A stretch of DNA of 64,000 nucleotides, taken from the NCBI RefSeq assembly GCF_014805625.2, contig NW_023998414.1, positions 25,402,525 to 25,466,524 on the forward strand. The letters run 5' to 3'. A program made the position numbers and the translations under genes. The notes under the pieces are model-generated. The model searched no databases, was not told where the DNA came from, and worked only from the letters and a program-made list of their open reading frames with translations. The stretch is from Glossina fuscipes. Its lineage: Eukaryota > Arthropoda > Insecta > Diptera > Glossinidae. The stretch's first letter is position 1. Each line of letters opens with the position of its first letter. Below, one piece after another: positions 1 through 12,123 of the stretch.

Positions 1-2076
1 TGACAAATTGTGAGTTTACCTGAGGACAACGGTACGAAATGACCGGTTGATAAACCAACAAGCTGAAACGCTTACAAACAGACCAACAGATGATCAAACT
101 GAGGGAGCGGCTGATTGATAGACCGGTGGACGAGCACACAGACAATACGCAATAATAGATTGGTAGACTTATAAGCTGATATATTCGTAGGCACATTTAC
201 GGTTAGATCGGCTAACCTAATTTCAGGCTACTGTATAATCAAGTGGTTAAAAACTCGGTATAGACGGATTCTGCGCTCAATACGGGAAACCAGACCTTAA
301 TTACGAATGGTATATGGTCGTAGTTATATTGAGTGGTTGGTCGATAAGACATCTCCTAAATTGTGCCCACACTCTATATCTCATTCAAAGACCGGTTTGA
401 CAGACTAGCAAAAGTATCGGTGCACTGACAACCAGACTAAAAGGAAAACGAATATTCTGTAAGCCGACTCGCAAGCAGACATACAGATGGATACATAAAC
501 AAGATCAAGAATATATATGCATGAGGAAGTTTCGAACAAAGACTTCGATTTTCGCTTGTGGGAATTGTGCAACAGACCTAACCAATTACTATCTACTCTA
601 TTGTTAGGTATAAAATTTTCATTACATGTTTCATGTTAATCAGATCTGTACGATTGGATTCTAGATGGAAGAATCGTTTCCGCAAAATTATTGATAAAGT
701 TAAAGGAAATTTGCAAGAAACAGTAAAAATTTCAAGTCATTTAACTTTAGTAAGAAGAAAATCTTTTTAACGTAAAGCCTTCAAAGTGACGAATTTAACA
801 AATTTGTTGTGATTTTTTTTTTTTTTTGAATCCTCTTATATCCTGGATTTTTAGTTTTATTTTATTGCCAAAGAATGCAGCTACACGAGGCGTTTTTATT
901 TTACGACACCATATAAGCTGTAGATTGTAAGTAAAGCATCGCCGTAAGTCTTTGTTTGCTTTCATTGCTTTCGCAACATTTTAACAAATCTCCATTTTCA
1001 ACGTCATTTCATCAAATATGTAATTTTCGTGGCAATATCATCGTAGACCGGAAGGATAGGGCAGCCGTGATAGACGGCTGGTAAGACTGGACACATCGAC
1101 ATTGTGATAAGTCCATCCGTAGGCACGAAAGTCAAGCGACATATAAAATCTGTAAAATTAGTTTATTGGTCATAAACGTAGTCAACCAAACCCTACGATA
1201 CGCAGCGTAGACCCCAACATTTGGTCGGTTTCAAACTAGTCCCTCGGGCTAGTTAGTCGGTATAGTTCGCGATTCACAAAAAACAAACGTACGTTTGATA
1301 TATAAGGAATAGAATTCCAATCCAATGTTTTTATAAATGTATGTAGATGTGCAGAAATCAGGGATGATGATAAGGTTATTGCGTCGGTAGCTCGTTCAAG
1401 AAGAATGAAAATCTCAACCATTGTTATCATTTAAACCTTTTTCCGAAAGATTGGCAATGCAACGTTACAACTGTCATATAGTCCCAGCAACTATCACTAC
1501 TAACGCTACATTAACTACTAGGATAGAATATCACAGTCTGACAATAGGTAAACTGAACCTAAAGCTAAATGTGTAACTAAAATGATCTTTGTGACTAAAG
1601 CTGTCGATTATCAAATTTGTTCTACGAACTTTTCAATTAACACTTTAATCTTGCTGTCGAAATGAATAAAACTAATAATTATTTATGAGGTATTTACTCG
1701 ATAAATGACCAAACAGCTATTAAACCGGCAAAACGCATCGAAGCTCAAATTAAAATTCATTTGATTTACAATAGCAACAATCCAGCAAGGGATATATATC
1801 ATATATATCCACAAGCATTGCTTTCAGAAATAATAAATAAAAAGAATTCAAATAGATATGGATGAATGTATGTATCATTGTCAATAATGAGGTTTCTTAA
1901 AGTACAATTTATCATTATTATTATCTTAATTATGAGATAGAAGGCGAATATAATTTTGATAAAAATTAATTATAATTTCCCGCATTTCAAGCACAAAGAC
2001 TGCAACAGAAGAAGTGCTTTGTTACGCACTCACCGAGCTGCTTTTAATCAAAATATCGTTTACATAAAGATAGGTC

Positions 2077-2137
2077 AACACACACACACACACACACACA
2101 CAGACACACACAGACATACACACACACAGAGACATAC
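2077..2137. repeat. (CA)n microsatellite, imperfect
   Basis: A run of CA dinucleotides is followed by interrupted CAGACA/CACACA units. It is seen directly. A short open frame crossing it reads as His-Thr repeats and is an artefact of the repeat. Confidence 0.9.
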
Positions 2138-2929
2138 ATATTTTAATTACGTTACAATAACAACGGTTCAACAGATAGTAACTAAGAAATTATACTAAAA
2201 CAAATTTATTATCTTAGAAATAGACAGACTATACGTTAACATACAAGCACACTATACGATAGTTACCGTTTACATTGAAAGAAAGTAAGTGAAGCTATAC
2301 CGTATACAGAAAATTTGCTTAATAGATGGATGACAGAAGGCATAGACAAAAAGCTTAAGTTAAATATTTTCAAATGCATATCTATAGTAGCAATACAACG
2401 AAATATTTGTCCTTACGTCTTATTGTAAATCAGACAAAGTCCGTAAAGCCTTGATAAGTTGAAGTAATACCCTAACAGCAACTATTACTCTACTTATGTA
2501 TGCATATCTTCTACGGACTATTAATTACATAATTACAACTCAACTCTCCATAAGACACTAACAGTATTTATTAAAACGTACACTATATATGTCCATATGT
2601 GTTTACCGATATTTAAACAATCTAATGTCCACCCAATTGAACGCATACAGTTATATATATATATAGAAGTATTTGTACGCATTATCTTAAACATCTACTC
2701 AGCGAATAGTTTATAACTTTCTTGGTTGGTCTCTTGTTTTTGCCTCCTATTTAAACATATATATATATATATATCTATATATATATATACTAAATTACCA
2801 TTAAATATCGTACGGATTGTGTCGTAATACTCTTTACATGAGTTATGCATATAATTATCCTTCAGGTGAATATTTGAATTTAAATTTAAAGACGCATATC
2901 CTTGATAAATAAATTTATGTCATTTCCAT

Positions 2930-2931
<2 letters not shown>

Positions 2932-2963
<32 letters not shown>
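2932..2963. repeat. (TA)n microsatellite
   Basis: An uninterrupted TA dinucleotide run of about 30 bases, seen directly in non-coding sequence. Confidence 0.9.
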
Positions 2964-2965
<2 letters not shown>

Positions 2966-3193
2966 TTACTTTAAAAGCAATGCATTTATCAAACAATCAA
3001 ACAATTAATCCAATTAATGCTGGATGTGTCATGTATCATGAAACGAAAACGTCAAAGCAAGCCGCACTGTAACACTGTTTACTCATAGGAAACTAGATAG
3101 CAACGCAGACAATAATTACATTATACCTATCTTTAAGCGTGCTTTGAATACTCATTCCCTCATAAATTCGTATTCGTATTCATATTGAGAAAT

Positions 3194-3475
3194 TCATATT
3201 GAGGGTACACCTTCAATATAAACAGCTTGATAAAGATGTCTTGACACGCAGCCAGTTAAAGTTAAGCCAAGCAAATGAGGAAATGTTCGATAGACTAGGA
3301 CTCCGGCACACCACATGACACACCATAGTTCAAACCGAATTCGATCTCGAGCTGTTGGCGAATGTAGTGCCACGATGTCCGCAAAAATGGCAACGGCTTT
3401 CACATGCGAACAGCAAGAGTTTGCCACGGCAGAGCTAAAAGTTGAAGCACGTAGGCCCATCCGATTTGTAGGCAT
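3194..3475 (-). pseudogene. Possible decayed protein-kinase-like fragment
   Basis: A 93-codon minus-strand frame contains WCAGVLVYRTFPHLLG and then SRHLYQAVYIEG. This pattern recalls kinase subdomain IX (DVWxxGVLLYxLLxGxxPF) and the helix after it in calcium/calmodulin-type and CASK-like kinases. A neighbouring frame just upstream reads CGHRGTTFA, which recalls the GxxGTxxFxAPE region. The pieces lie in different frames and no catalytic loop or nucleotide-binding motif is visible. If real, it is a broken and possibly retroposed fragment. A chance resemblance is quite possible. Confidence 0.2.
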
Positions 3476-5612
3476 AGGCTGCTGCTGTCGTAGAGTAGAA
3501 TGCGCTGCCTTCCACGAAACTCAAAGCTACGGACGTTTCTCCAACCTCTGAATCTAAAGATATTAATGCGCTCTAGTTACTACTGATGCTCCCACGGTCT
3601 CCTGCAAATTGGCAAGTGACGATATAGACTACGAAATAGAGTTGGCAGCTTAATCAAAAATAACCACACGATCTGCTAAGACACGAAAAGTTGTACATTT
3701 TGAATATGCTGGCATTGTGGGCAGGAGCAATACCGTTTTAGCGGACTATTCCTCGTGACTAATGTTTAAAAGCAGTCGACATAGTGTATGTGATTTTATT
3801 ATCTGTTTCCATTATTTGAGTTACAAAAATACGCAAACCCATATATGTATCTTTTATAAATGAACATTAAAATTAGTTCATAAATTTTTAATCATGTAAC
3901 GCAACAACAAATGTTTTTGTTACCACAACTGAACGCAAATATGGTCTCTAGAGGTGATGAATCTAAAGTGTAAGCGGTCTCAGTTAAGTGAAAGGAAAAC
4001 ATTCGAAACTTTATACATTCTCGGTTTATAGCGGAGTATAGCACTTCGGGCGGTGATATGTTGTAATATTTTTGAAATGTTATTAAAGCATCTTTTCCCC
4101 GGCAAATAAGATAAAAATTCAAATGAAAAGAAAACTGCACCATCAACATGAGTTATATGTGTCAGTAAGTGTTTTACAAACAGGTACAAGTGTCTAGAAG
4201 AGCGCAATAAAATTTATATAATAGTAAAACAATATTTGCTTAGCTTTGTTTTGAATGTAAACAATTCGTCTCATTAATTATGGAGATCGCACTTCTCCTA
4301 AACAGAATATTTACATGAACTTCAAAAAAACATTTATATCAAACTTTTCCTTTATACTTAATTGATAAACGAAACGGTTGACTTTAAAATTTTATGGTTA
4401 AGCTTTTTGCCTACTCACGGTCATAGATTTGCGGAATTGATCGGAATTATTACGAATCTCATCAACAGGGAAACAAAATTAACTGAATCGATTTTCAATC
4501 AGATGATCATGAAATCTATGATTAGACGTTACATAATTGGATTAACAAGCTGTTATCTTTTGGATTAAGTTATAAAACTTAATCACCTCGCATACACACT
4601 AACATGATGACCTCGAAGAGCATTAAACACAACATCTTATTGCATGGTTTTCTTGCAATCAATTCAATATTGGAAAACTTGTTTTTCTATGCACTTCAAG
4701 CGATTTAATATAGTTGCCAAAGTTTATCATTGAATCAACCGCAACGGCGTATAAATGCTTGTATTCAAATTTAATAAAATCTCAGTCACAAGTCACTTTA
4801 GATTAATATTGGATTAATTGATAATCATATTGCAGGTCAAACTAATAATCCCTGCTCTAATATTCGCCTAATTTCCTAGGTAAAGATTATAAATTTCACT
4901 TGAGCATCCAACATTTCAATTTTCGTAGGAAAGTTTATACGAGAGGAGCTCAGTCAGAAGAGGTGTCTGTGTAGCAAGATTTAGATTGAACACAAACATA
5001 GATGGGCAGAAAGCACTGAGAAGCACTGCCAGCATAAAGAGCACATGTAGGCGATCTGTAAAGTGTGGAATAATCTACTAATACTGACATTCGAGTGGGC
5101 AAACAGAAGATAATCGGAAGACTGCAATGTCCTACACGCGTTTAAGAACCTGTTCGATAGGTTAATTTTACACCGACAATCATTGCATCTGGTGCGATTA
5201 AACATAAGCCTGTTAATGGCGCAAATAACATGCACTAGTTGAAACATGGTGTTATGTTTATCTGCATTAATTTAATCCTGCGAAGAAAATGGCTAATTGG
5301 TGCTTTCCGATCGCCCCCAAGTCAATAGACATCACGGCACAATTATTCAAATCTGTTGTTCTGAAAGAGAATGTGTTATCAATAATGATTCGCAATATTT
5401 ATATCAAAACCTTCAATGGGGATACAAGTATTAAATTGAAGGCTTATAGAAACAATACAACGAACGTTCTATTAAAAACTTTCCAACGTTTTTTATCATA
5501 TCTCTTGAAAATTTTCACGATATGCGTATAGGAAATTCAAGGCTGGCAACTATGCTATCTGTAAAATTTATAGATCTTTTTTGCGGGTGTAGAATTTCAT
5601 TCGTAAATAGCA

Positions 5613-5650
5613 AATAAAAGAAGATGCACATAAATCTAATTGCACAGTTT
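5613..5650 (+). promoter_or_regulatory. Candidate core promoter of cuticle-like copy 1
   Basis: A TATA-like AATAAAAG lies about 30 bases before a CACAGTTTTCAA sequence. The second copy of the gene has ACATAAGAA in the same relation to AACAGTTTTCAA before its own ATG. Conservation of the ACAGTTTTCAA word at the same distance from the start codon in two paralogues supports it as an initiator region. No transcript evidence is available here. Confidence 0.45.
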
Positions 5651-5688
5651 TCAAAAGAACATCAAACCAAGAGGAATTATTCAATAAC

Positions 5689-6251
5689 ATGAGGCAGCAT
5701 TGGAAGGTTTCTATAAAAGTCTTTCTATTTTCATTAGTTTATGAATATTAATATTAATCCTTTTCTTCCCTTTTTTTCTTATTAATTAAGTTTTTCTTCT
5801 ACATATTTAGCATAAATTTACAGATTGTTTATCATGAAGCACAACAATTTAATCACTTTTCACCCAATTACGAAGAAAATAATTTCAATCCGAATGAATT
5901 TCGATTGAAGTAAGTTAAGAAGTGGAAACAAAAAGTGTATAAAAAGTGTAAGAAAACGATTTTAGAGAATTTTGAAATTATTTCAGTGTGCAAATCCATA
6001 GTGACCGAAGCGAAAATATAGCGTTATCACCATCTGCGGATTTGAAATTCTCTGTCTCTATTGACTCAAATCGTAGAGATGTGAATAGGGATTATATAGT
6101 GGAATATGTGTCCGATTTAAAGGGATTTCGAATAAAAGTTGAAACAGCGCAGAGAGGGCTGGAACCTGTATTACGCGGTTTCGGTGGAGGTGGTTACGCT
6201 GGAGATGGTGGAGCTTTGTCGGCTGACGTTTTAAAGTCCGGAGCAGGTTAG
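5689..6251 (+). CDS. Small secreted cuticle-like protein, copy 1 (three exons)
   Basis: Predicted exons are 5689-5736, 5824-5909 and 5987-6251, joined by GT-AG introns in phases 0 and 2 and giving 132 residues. The start was chosen because exon 1 encodes a basic then hydrophobic stretch (MRQHWKVSIKVFLFSL) that continues into IVYHEA at the start of exon 2, forming a signal peptide. The copy 2 start aligns with it at exactly 16 codons. The mature protein has no cysteine. Residues 76-96 (DVNRDYIVEYVSDLKGFRIKV) resemble the core of the Rebers-Riddiford chitin-binding cuticle motif. A glycine-rich insert (about residues 109-120) is absent from the paralogues. The C-terminus ends in LSADVLKSGAG. 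The first donor (GTTTAT) is weak. Family membership with cuticular proteins is inferred; a structural role in cuticle or chitin binding would follow. The three-exon plan is shared with four other copies in this window. Confidence 0.75.
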
Positions 6252-7454
6252 AAATGACTTTTATTTGAAGCATAACGTTACTAAATCAATATATCAGCCA
6301 TGTTCGTCTAAGGGCGAACCTTAGATACTATATATTAGTAACGGCAAGGAAACATAAGCAACAGCTTAAGGTGACTGTTTCATATTCATTAACACTAAAC
6401 TAACCAATTTTTATATAAACTATGGGAAAGAGTATTGCAATGATCTGTCGCACGTGTGTAAGCGAGAAGCGAAATGAAGAACTATATTACTAACAGACAG
6501 AAAGTACGTCGCTTTTATATATCACTCAAATCAAAAATATAAAAGAAATAGTTAGACCATTGACAGGCATTTTTGTCGATCCGAAAAAATATGATAGCTC
6601 AATTATATTGATGGGCGATTGATTTTGATTACGATATATACAGTCAGTGCATTTATTTACTTCTTTTGTAAGAAACACACTATTGGTAAACTTGAACTTT
6701 ATCCGCTAAACAATAAATTCTATCGTACAAATTAACCATAATTGTTACGACCATAATTACTTATAATGAAAATATTTTCATCAGAAACAAGTTAACGATA
6801 AATTCTTTAAAACTTTGAAATTCTAAAATATGTAAAAAATTATTTAACACTTGTCTTAACAAAGGTCATTCGCCAAACCCCCATTTTATTTATGAACTAA
6901 AGAAATAATTGTCATGCAATTGATTGCCGTGTATTAAATGTGTTTTCCATTTGCTTTTCTTTTTTTTTTTTTTGTTTTTTCAACATATTACGTAAAATTG
7001 ATAGAAAGAAAAAGAAAAGAAGGAGAAGACGAAGAAAATATGTAAGCATTTAAAAGATTTATATGTAAACTTAAGAAAATATTTTAATAAAAATTTTTCA
7101 AAAATACATAACGAGAAGAAGAAAAGTCATTTCACTAAGGTAAGGCGAACCATTGTATACCCTGCAAATGTACAAATTAGTAAATATTACGAGCTTTAAT
7201 CATATAAAAATGTGTTGCAAAGCCTGAACTGACGTGCTCCAGATTTTATACATGTACTTGATAGTTCCTAAAAAAGAATATATGATTCTTCGCTATTTTA
7301 AATATAAAATATCAATAAATTTTATTGCCATATAAAGGCTTACCTTAGATGAGATTCCAAACCTACAACATCAAATTGATGTTCAATCATTATCTATCTC
7401 TCACTTTCATAATCAATTGTTATCATGCAATGTTAAAAAGTAAGAAAATTATAT

Positions 7455-8262
7455 TTGGTCGTGACCGAATCTTTTACACCCTTCAACTTTATTCGAAAAA
7501 AAAAAAACACAAAACTTAATTTTCATGTTCTATAATATGGATTGGGAGCGGCTGATTTTTTCTATTTTTCAAATAAAAATTCTTGTCGTATAGGCGTGCG
7601 TGCATGATAGATGTGTCCTTGGAAAAGTTGAAGTCACTTCCACATTCATTTTCAAATTTGTACGCGATACCTTCATTTTCGCTAATTGGAAAATATTTAC
7701 CACAAATATGACGCAGTTGCGCAGGCAGACAGTTGGACAAACGAACAGATGGACATATTTAGGTGCGTTTCAAATTTGAACTGCTTGCTTTTGAAGTTTG
7801 TTTGTGCGCGGGAAAAAACAAATTAAATTTTTGATAAATTATAAGATTGGGGAGGCGTGGTCAATTTTTTCATTCAAGCTTTTACATGTTTATCGAATAT
7901 AGTTTATGAGTAATGGGCATAAAACCACTGCCTTATTCCTTTTGAAAAATGAAGATATTCTCAATTTAGACGCTACTATAGCCGCATCCTTGGACAAATT
8001 TCACCGCTTTCCAATACCAGCCTGCGTACCATAATTTCCATTGTTTCTGCTAGATTTGATGTTGATAACTTCCGTTTTGCGGCCGAGAGGAGAATGTTTA
8101 CAACCGATATTATATAGATGGAGAGACAAGTAGATGGATAGACGGACATGCTTAAATCGATCATGTCGATTAATCGAATTGATACAATGAAGCTTGGGTC
8201 TAGCTCTAACTATAAGTGCTTGGGGGTCTAGCTCTATGCCAAATGCCAAATACCTGTGGATT
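7455..8262. repeat. Dispersed two-monomer repeat, copy I
   Basis: It starts GTGACCGAATCTTTTACACCC. A first monomer ends GATGGACATATTTAGGTGCG plus TTTCAAATTTGAA near 7790. A second, related monomer ends AGACGGACATGCTTAAATCG near 8160. The copy at 50.4 kb opens with almost the same word and has the same two monomers in the same order; the 62.4 kb copy has the two monomers but its start is less clear. There is no coding content of note; the short frames here are chance. It lies between cuticle-like copies 1 and 2. Confidence 0.65.
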
Positions 8263-8753
8263 TTAAGAAAAGGGCGCTCAACTCCCTGGAGTCATGTGAG
8301 AATAATCAAGCGCAACAAAACGTAATCTGAATCGATTCGAGTTTAGTTTTCCTTTCGATAAAGCACAAGAAATAATATATGAAAGCCGAAGTAATCAATC
8401 AGTGCATAAATGAATCAAGTTTCAATATTCAATCGATATTTATGCTGTTGTGTTGCGACAAAGAAACAAGTGAATGTCTTTTAATGAACTCAAAATCTAA
8501 TATCAATCGAGAACATACTGGACTTCCTATCTTTCAGTGATAGGTATAACAGCTTATCTGGAACTGATTTATTCAATTTGCACTACGAAATCGTGGGAGA
8601 TACGGACACCTGTTTGGAAATGCAAATTTACGTAGGCAACGTAGAAACAAGTTTCATATTCTTTTCTAAATTTATGGCATCTGCATTATTGCGCTTCTGA
8701 CTTCGGACGTTACAGTTTGGCTAGATGTTTAAATTTCGCTCACAACCAGTGTA

Positions 8754-8790
8754 CATAAGAAAATGCAAAAAAAAGAAGTTGAACAGTTTT
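8754..8790 (+). promoter_or_regulatory. Candidate core promoter of cuticle-like copy 2
   Basis: A TATA-like ACATAAGAA is followed about 30 bases later by AACAGTTTTCAAG, then by the ATG about 45 bases further on. The same arrangement precedes copy 1, and the related but broken copy 3 keeps a CAACAGTCGCCATCGAACG variant. This is inferred from conservation and spacing only. Confidence 0.4.
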
Positions 8791-8828
8791 CAAGCAAACG
8801 TCGAACGAAGAAGACGTATTCAAATAGT

Positions 8829-9368
8829 ATGGAGCGGTATTCGAAGGTTTATTTTCAATATTTATTTATTTGTTTGGTAACTTTTTTATTAATTTTATAA
8901 AAATTTTTTTTTTTTTTTAGTTTTTCTATTTTATGTTAGTAATAAATATACAGTTTGTATATCATGCAGCACAAGAACCAAATGTTGTTTTCTTACCAGA
9001 AATCCAAGAAAACAATTTTCAATTATTGTCGACTAATCCTAATGAATATCGATTGAAGTAAGCACAACAAGAGAAAGTAAAGGAATTTTGAAATCAAATG
9101 TTTTTAATTTCGAATCTTTTTCAGTTTAAATATTCCCGATAGTTTACGAAGTGAAACTATAGACTTTCAACCGGTTACGGGTTTGAATATCTCTGGCTCC
9201 GTTAGCACTTATTACAAAGATGTAAATAAGAATTTGATAGTGGATTATGTGGCGGACGTGAATGGTTATCGGGTAAAAGTTAGAACTCAAGAACAACCCG
9301 AGGTAGAACGTGACATTGAAATAACACCGTTATTGTCAGCAAATGTCTTGAAATCTGGAGCTGGTTGA
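8829..9368 (+). CDS. Small secreted cuticle-like protein, copy 2 (three exons)
   Basis: Predicted exons are 8829-8876, 8954-9057 and 9125-9368, with GT-AG introns in phases 0 and 2, giving 131 residues. Exon 1 encodes MERYSKVYFQYLFICL, completed by FVYHAAQ to form a signal peptide. Donors are GTAACT and GTAAGC; acceptors end TATACAG and TTTTCAG. The mature protein lacks cysteine. Residues 80-103 contain YYKDVNKNLIVDYVADVNGY followed by RVKV, close to the Rebers-Riddiford style YxVxYxADxxGY core of insect cuticle proteins. The end is LSANVLKSGAG. An AATAAA lies at 9448-9453, about 80 bases after the stop, and a (TA)n tract starts six bases past the stop. This copy is the near-identical partner of the broken inverted copy at 11.3-11.8 kb. 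The cuticle role is inferred from the motif, size and lack of cysteine. Confidence 0.8.
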
Positions 9369-9373
9369 AAAAC

Positions 9374-9396
9374 TATATATATATATATATATATAT
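9374..9396. repeat. (TA)n microsatellite just past copy 2 stop
   Basis: About 11 TA units begin six bases after the copy 2 stop codon, so they would lie within its 3' untranslated region. The broken inverted partner does not show the same tract at its own 3' end. Confidence 0.9.
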
Positions 9397-10980
9397 GTCG
9401 CTTCAATGTTGCTCATCTATATTTATTGTTTGTATGTATTAAGTTACAATAAATTTTGTATGAAAAGATGATCACATCTTGTTACTGTTGCACTAAAATG
9501 AAAGCCTTTCTTCTTCTTATGTATCCGGAAAAGGGTTTTCTGAAACTGAATTGAGGCTTGTAATCAATGGGCAAAATGAAAGTTAAAAACATAATTTAAA
9601 GAAAACAAATCTCTCTACAACTTTTCAAGCATTATAAAATCAAATCGCTCTGAGATATCGAAAACCTTCGAAAATCCAGTAATACACACATTAGAGTCTT
9701 ATGTTTAGGAGAGAGATGTCTAATGTGTCGTGTCATTTTCACTTCTGGTGTTTAGTTTAGACAAAATTCGACAAAAAACCGAACAATAAGTATTTATGTT
9801 TATTTGTAAAAGATGTATGTATTTACGTATATACCTGCGATAATAAAAAAACTTGAATAAATAAACTGCATGCAAAAAATGAGTTATGCCGGTTCGACGG
9901 CTTTTAAACGTTATTTATGAGGAATAGCGCAGGCGCAGGCGCAGGCTCATGCCGATGATGCCATCGATGTTTGTTGCGATGAGGAGACAGCAATGACTGT
10001 TTCACACTATGCGCTGCAGCTTCATTGGCACATTCAAAGCGTACTACATAGCAGCTCGTGTGATCACTTTTGTCTCAGCTGGCAGCTCTCCTTTGTGGCC
10101 GGCATTGTCACTTGTAGAATGTCTGCCTTTTCAATCGAATGTTTAGACTTTTACTTTGGCCCAATGGTCCAATAATAGGTCCATGCCCGATTCATAATTA
10201 TGAACCAAGGATTGCTATAAAACCTTCTTCTTCACCTTCTCGTAACACTGTCTGTCGTGCTGTCTTTCCACTATGCGTAACCTTGGCAATCATGTTGGGC
10301 ACAGCTTCTTATGTGCAATAAAACAAAGTGAATGGTATCTTTGAAAGCGCCTTCTGACCTATTTTCTCCTTAGTCGTGCATTTGCTAGTCATCACTCACT
10401 TGGTCGCCTACTACAATGTGACTTGTACGCCATCATTCATATTCTTTCATTTAATATTCCATTATTGTACTTAAAGCAGCTCAATCTGTCAGAGTAATTG
10501 ATATTAAGTCTCTGATAAAACTAGACTTGAGCTCTTCCATATAACATGGCTGCTGTGCCATATAACAGAGGCAACTTGCTTTCCATGTTAAGATTTTGCT
10601 CGCAGTTTTCGTTGCTGCTGCTAATGAATACGAATTACGAATAATGAACAGGGAGGGTATCAAGTTCAAACTTAGACTGTATACGGCTTATAGCTTCGAA
10701 TGCAGAAAATTCCTTTAAACAATTATTGCCCCATATATGTGAGATCATGTACTTGCGTCACAAGTTCTACACCTGTGAAGGTGTTAAGTCGTAATTGTAA
10801 ACCCGATGGCGTATTCAAAAGAAAAGACTATAAAATAAAGAGTAACAACTGCAGCATCTCTGACAGGGGAACATAAAAGGACATGGAAGGAGGCGGGGAT
10901 ATTTCGAATATCATATCATTCTTATCATTATTCGTTTAGTCGGCAAAATAAATTCTAAGACAAAAGCATTAGCATGCATT
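9397..10980. other. Spacer between convergent cuticle-like copies
   Basis: No convincing gene is seen. It holds the copy 2 AATAAA, a short GCGCAG hexamer run near 9928-9948 that is unusually GC-rich for this window, and unremarkable sequence. Two short open frames near 10 kb show no recognisable content. Confidence 0.5.
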
Positions 10981-11085
10981 TAAGGCTATCGGTTGTATTG
11001 AAAACTCTACCGCAGTTGAGATTTGAATCCACGACAATTGATTTACAAGCCGAGACCTCGACTTTGCGTTCTCACTCATGCCGAA
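10981..11085 (-). repeat. tRNA-like SINE fragment
   Basis: Read on the minus strand, the segment contains a B-box-like GGATTCAAATC embedded in a tRNA-like stretch, followed by CTCAACTGCGGTAGA. The same order (B-box-like word, then CTCAGTGCGGTAGA) is found in the fuller SINE copy at 21941-22205. The tail region of the element is mostly missing or highly diverged here. Confidence 0.5.
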
Positions 11086-11267
11086 CAATCCAAAATTAAA
11101 TTCTTTTCATCTTTCAATAAATAAAAAAACACATAAGACATACGTTTTATTCTTTATTCACAAATTAAATTAACTTAAATCATATTTTCTCCTTCTCCTA
11201 AAACGTATCGAGGCTTTTCAGGATTGATGTTAAGCATAGAGTTATGATAAGTTAAACGTACTCTTCT

Positions 11268-11839
11268 CTAACCCCACAATTTTAAGACATTTGCTGACAA
11301 GTAAGGCGTTATTGGAATACTTGTTACTACTTCTGGTTGTTCTTTGATTGTAACTTTTGCCCGATAACCATTTACTTAAGCCACATAATTCACAATAAAA
11401 TTCTTATTCACATCTTTGTAATTCGTATTAACGGAGCCAGAGAAATTCAAACCCGTAACCGGTTGAAACTGTATAGTTTCACTTCGTAAACTATCGGGAA
11501 TATTTAAACTGAAAAGATTCGAAATTAAAAACATTTTGTTTCAATTATTTTCAATTTTTTTTATCTATTTTTTACTACTCTCATATTAAGCTTACTTCCA
11601 TCGATATTCGTTGGTGTTAGTAAATCTTAATTGAAAATTATTTTCTTGGATTTCTGGTAAGAAAACAAAATTTGGTTTTTGTGCTGCATGATATGCAAAT
11701 TGTAAGTTTCTTACTAACACAAAATAGATAAACTGAAAAACAATTTAATAAAATTAATAAAAATTCATAAGCGAAACAAAAATCTGCAAGAAAAACAAGA
11801 AAGGAAAACGACAACAAAAACTTTCAAACACCGCTTCAT
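11268..11839 (-). pseudogene. Cuticle-like copy 3, broken
   Basis: This is a reverse-oriented, highly similar duplicate of copy 2, including its introns. Corresponding exons are about 11839-11792, 11699-11596 and 11508-11268. Exon 3 keeps its frame throughout (NIPDSLRSETIQFQPVTG at its start is almost the same as copy 2) but a TAA at 11376-11378 replaces the aspartate codon of the YVAD motif. The first intron has lost its GT donor (ATGAAT in place of GTAACT), and the exon 2 acceptor reads CAA instead of CAG. The C-terminus is altered to LKLWG. The second intron still has a good GTAAGC donor and TTTTCAG acceptor. Together these lesions make a functional product unlikely. The absence of frameshifts suggests recent loss. 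Confidence 0.8.
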
Positions 11840-12100
11840 GCTATTAGTTATTACTTCTTCGTTCGATGGCGACTGTTGAACTGGATCTTGATACGACTTC
11901 TTTCATTCACTAGTTATGAATGAAACTTACATCTGTAAAGAAAAGAGAGAAAAAGAAAAAAAATTATGTAAAAAATAGAAATAGTTACCCGCCTTGAAAT
12001 TTTAATTAATTTACCGAACATATTTGAGCGTAGATGTCGTAAATAGTAACAGAATTTGCAAAATTATTTACTTATTTATGATAGACATATGTAAATATGC

Positions 12101-12123
12101 TATATATATATATATATATATAT
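12101..12123. repeat. (TA)n microsatellite
   Basis: A short uninterrupted TA tract seen directly; no nearby gene is supported. Confidence 0.85.

Larger units (their letters stand above)
1..5612. other. Non-coding left flank
   Basis: I see no convincing gene here apart from a weak kinase-like trace near 3.2-3.5 kb, listed separately. The first 500 bases or so are rich in loosely repeated GACC/GATT/GACA-type words. Simple repeats include a (CA)n tract near 2077-2137 and (TA)n tracts near 2757-2790 and 2932-2963. The short open frames in this stretch look like chance frames, with no splice-flanked or family-like content. Confidence 0.6.
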
